In this document: positions 62,934 to 64,000 of the stretch, in pieces
Layout of the letters: every line of letters begins with the position of its first letter
Position numbering within the stretch: the first letter of the stretch is position 1
NCBI GenBank assembly: GCA_016297265.1
Contig: JAEDHB010000001.1
Span: 248,001-312,000 of the forward strand
Direction: 5' to 3'
Length of the DNA: 64,000 nucleotides
From: Butyrivibrio sp.
GTDB lineage: Bacteria; Bacillota; Clostridia; Lachnospirales; Lachnospiraceae
Position numbers and translations under genes: made by a program
Notes under the pieces: generated by a model
Seen by the model: only the letters and a program-made list of their open reading frames with translations
Told to the model about the DNA's origin: nothing
Databases searched by the model: none

Positions 62934-63074
62934 TTACATCCCGCCGAACAGCTTTTGCTGTGAGGGGGGCTTTCCGCTATATCCCGCCGGGCAGCTTTGC
63001 TGCGAGGGGGCTTTATTTCCGCACTTATTAAAATATAACTGATTTTGGAATACCAATACGCAGAGTAAGGGCAT
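62934..63074 (-). CDS. Possible 46-codon small ORF upstream of rnj
   Basis: From ATG 63074 the frame runs 46 codons and ends with TAA directly before the rnj ribosome site. It begins MPLLCVLVFQ and then translates the tandem repeat, giving two similar segments around APSQQSCPAG and PPSQQKLFGG. GGAGG lies only 2 nt before the ATG, closer than normal. It may be a leader peptide whose translation affects the hairpins and rnj, or simply an open frame through a GC-rich repeat. Family support is lacking. Confidence 0.3.
   Translation of the reverse strand: MPLLCVLVFQNQLYFNKCGNKAPSQQSCPAGYSGKPPSQQKLFGGM
62938..63022 (-). repeat. Two tandem about 41-nt hairpin repeats in the rnj leader
   Basis: Copy A is 62938-62977 and copy B is 62981-63022. 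Both read (plus strand) ATCCCGCCG, a small stem (CAGC-TTTT-GCTG in A; GCAGC-TTT-GCTGC in B), then GAGGGGG-type sequence and CTTT..CCGC. Differences between copies are mostly compensatory across the stem (AACAGC/GCTGTG versus GGCAGC/GCTGCG), which supports a conserved RNA or DNA hairpin. The GC content is far above the surroundings. Confidence 0.8.
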
Positions 63075-63097
63075 CACCTCCACCGGTTATTTTGTAT

Positions 63098-63364
63098 CTA
63101 CATTAATTCTGTATCGTCCATGAGTTCTTCAAGCACTTTGGCAACTGCTTCCATTTCGTCATCATCTTCAACAAATTCATATACTGCATTGCCATCCTCG
63201 CCGGCAGCAACCTCTTTGATAATATAGGCTACTCCATCCTCATCTTCATCACCATAAACATCTTCCGTAACAAGATAATAATCCGTTCCGTTGAGCCTGG
63301 TAGTTTCCATTACGTATAATTCAATCGCTTCACCGTCATCTCCGGTCAATTTGATTTTATCCAT
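63098..63364 (-). CDS. DUF1292 family protein
   Basis: The 88-residue acidic protein has the DUF1292 pattern (IKLTGDDGEAIELYVMETTRLNGTDYYLVTEDVYGDEDEDGVAYIIKEV). It is the yrzB counterpart, placed behind ruvX as across Firmicutes. No function is known. It lies 1 nt after ruvX; AGGAG is its ribosome site. Confidence 0.92.
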   Translation of the reverse strand: MDKIKLTGDDGEAIELYVMETTRLNGTDYYLVTEDVYGDEDEDGVAYIIKEVAAGEDGNAVYEFVEDDDEMEAVAKVLEELMDDTELM

Positions 63365-63365
63365 A

Positions 63366-63797
63366 TTATTTTTCTCCTAATCTTCTTTTATCTAAATATC
63401 CCTGCAAAATCAATTCCGCCGCAATCATATCCACATAATCCTTGCGGTGTTCTCTTCGTATTCCTGCTTCCATCATAATCCGATCCGCTGCAACAGTCGT
63501 CAGTCTCTCATCCCACAATTCCACAGCCAGACCCGTTCTACGCTCAAGATTACTCTTGAAGTCAATAGTTTTTGACACACGTTCTCCCTCTGTATTGTTC
63601 ATGTTCTTAGGCAATCCCAATACAATAATCTCAACGCCGTATTCCTTGACTATTTCTTCTATTCGTGCATAAGTCTGTCTTAATTTGTTTTCGTCTTTTC
63701 TTCGTATGATTTCAAGACCCTGGGCCGTAATCTCCAATGGATCAGAGATAGCAACTCCGCAGGTTTTGCTGCCAAAATCCAGTCCCAGTATTCTCAT
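63366..63797 (-). CDS. ruvX: RuvX/YqgF pre-16S rRNA nuclease-like protein
   Basis: The 143-residue RNase H-fold protein has the motifs [17 protein letters not shown] (first catalytic Asp), [18 protein letters not shown], and [16 protein letters not shown] (Glu) with [20 protein letters not shown] (last Asp) near the C-terminus. Family members process the 5' end of 16S rRNA or act as Holliday junction nucleases. The start lies 1 nt after the ireB stop. It is called yrrK in B. subtilis. Confidence 0.95.
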   Translation of the reverse strand: MRILGLDFGSKTCGVAISDPLEITAQGLEIIRRKDENKLRQTYARIEEIVKEYGVEIIVLGLPKNMNNTEGERVSKTIDFKSNLERRTGLAVELWDERLTTVAADRIMMEAGIRREHRKDYVDMIAAELILQGYLDKRRLGEK

Positions 63798-63798
63798 T

Positions 63799-64000
63799 CT
63801 ACAGTTCCTTTGTGGAAATATAATGTTTTAACAGTTCCTCAACGAGTTCGTCCCTCTCAGCCTTGATAATAAGACTGCGCGCGTTTTTATGACAGGTAAT
63901 ATATGTCGGATCTCCTGACATAATATATCCCACTATCTGATTAACTGCATTATATCCTTTTTCCTGAAGTGCTTCATATACTTCTTTGAGAATGTCTGAT
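63799..64000 (-). CDS. ireB: IreB/YrzL family regulatory protein (partial, N-terminus outside window)
   Basis: I translated the minus strand from the window edge: 66 residues and a TAG at 63801-63799. The sequence contains [38 protein letters not shown] and [13 protein letters not shown], the DUF965/IreB family pattern. IreB is a small negative regulator phosphorylated by the PASTA kinase IreK in Enterococcus. Its place before ruvX matches the alaS-ireB-ruvX order. About 20 N-terminal residues lie beyond the window. Confidence 0.9.
   Translation of the reverse strand, partial: SDILKEVYEALQEKGYNAVNQIVGYIMSGDPTYITCHKNARSLIIKAERDELVEELLKHYISTKEL

Overview
The window looks like a chromosomal segment of a spore-forming, low-GC Gram-positive anaerobe of the class Clostridia, most likely family Lachnospiraceae. 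The reasons are the spoIIGA-sigE-sigG cluster, a sigma-K gene, the ireB-ruvX-DUF1292-RNase J order, DUF5688 and DUF1540 proteins, consistent AGGAGG-type ribosome sites and TTGACA/TATAAT promoters. I cannot name a species. Nearly all genes are housekeeping or family-typical. I see no insertion sequence, prophage, CRISPR array or obvious genomic island.

Layout. 1-10068 (minus strand) is a type IV pilus operon: an unknown membrane protein, pilB, pilT, pilC, major pilin, prepilin peptidase, a PilM-PilN fusion, a PilO-like protein and a second prepilin cut by the window edge. 10165-12600 is the sporulation cluster spoIIGA-sigE-sigG, with a Spo0A-type promoter. 12780-15891 is glycolytic (gap, pgk, tpiA). 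16077-24716 mixes a PHP phosphatase, cysteine desulfurase, SpoVB-like flippase, HD-GYP phosphodiesterase, HAD phosphatase, metA, ligA and a pseudouridine synthase. A tRNA-Arg(CCG) and a large nested hairpin precede gdhA, a DUF5688 gene, efp, a GH13-like protein with altered catalytic residues and a YbiT-type ABC-F ATPase. 33683-35019 is pyrBI. A GH3 beta-glucosidase and the RNase P RNA follow.

37814-44861 is the macromolecular synthesis operon dgt-dnaG-rpoD-trmK-nif3 with a uridine-kinase-like gene. 44963-48628 holds ylmC-nrdR-aroE-aroK-aroQ-pepP. 48757-52121 encodes surface glycan enzymes. 52341-55792 is a MacB-like ABC transporter with its own lipoprotein. It is followed by sigK, a VanY-type carboxypeptidase, a TPM-like membrane protein, the tRNA U34 hydroxylation/methylation pair (U32 protein and TrmR), a shortened MltG-like protein, ylbF, rnj, DUF1292, ruvX and the edge-truncated ireB.

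The points most worth a second look are regulatory or evolutionary rather than a new gene system: palindromes filling the promoter spacers of gdhA and of the pilus operon, a hairpin that pairs the ribosome site of the DUF5688 gene, the GH13 protein that has lost its catalytic residues, a half-degenerate ABC-F ATPase, an in-frame 29-codon open stretch behind the efp stop, and tandem hairpin repeats containing a small ORF in front of RNase J. I did not find clear evidence for an undescribed multi-gene system.
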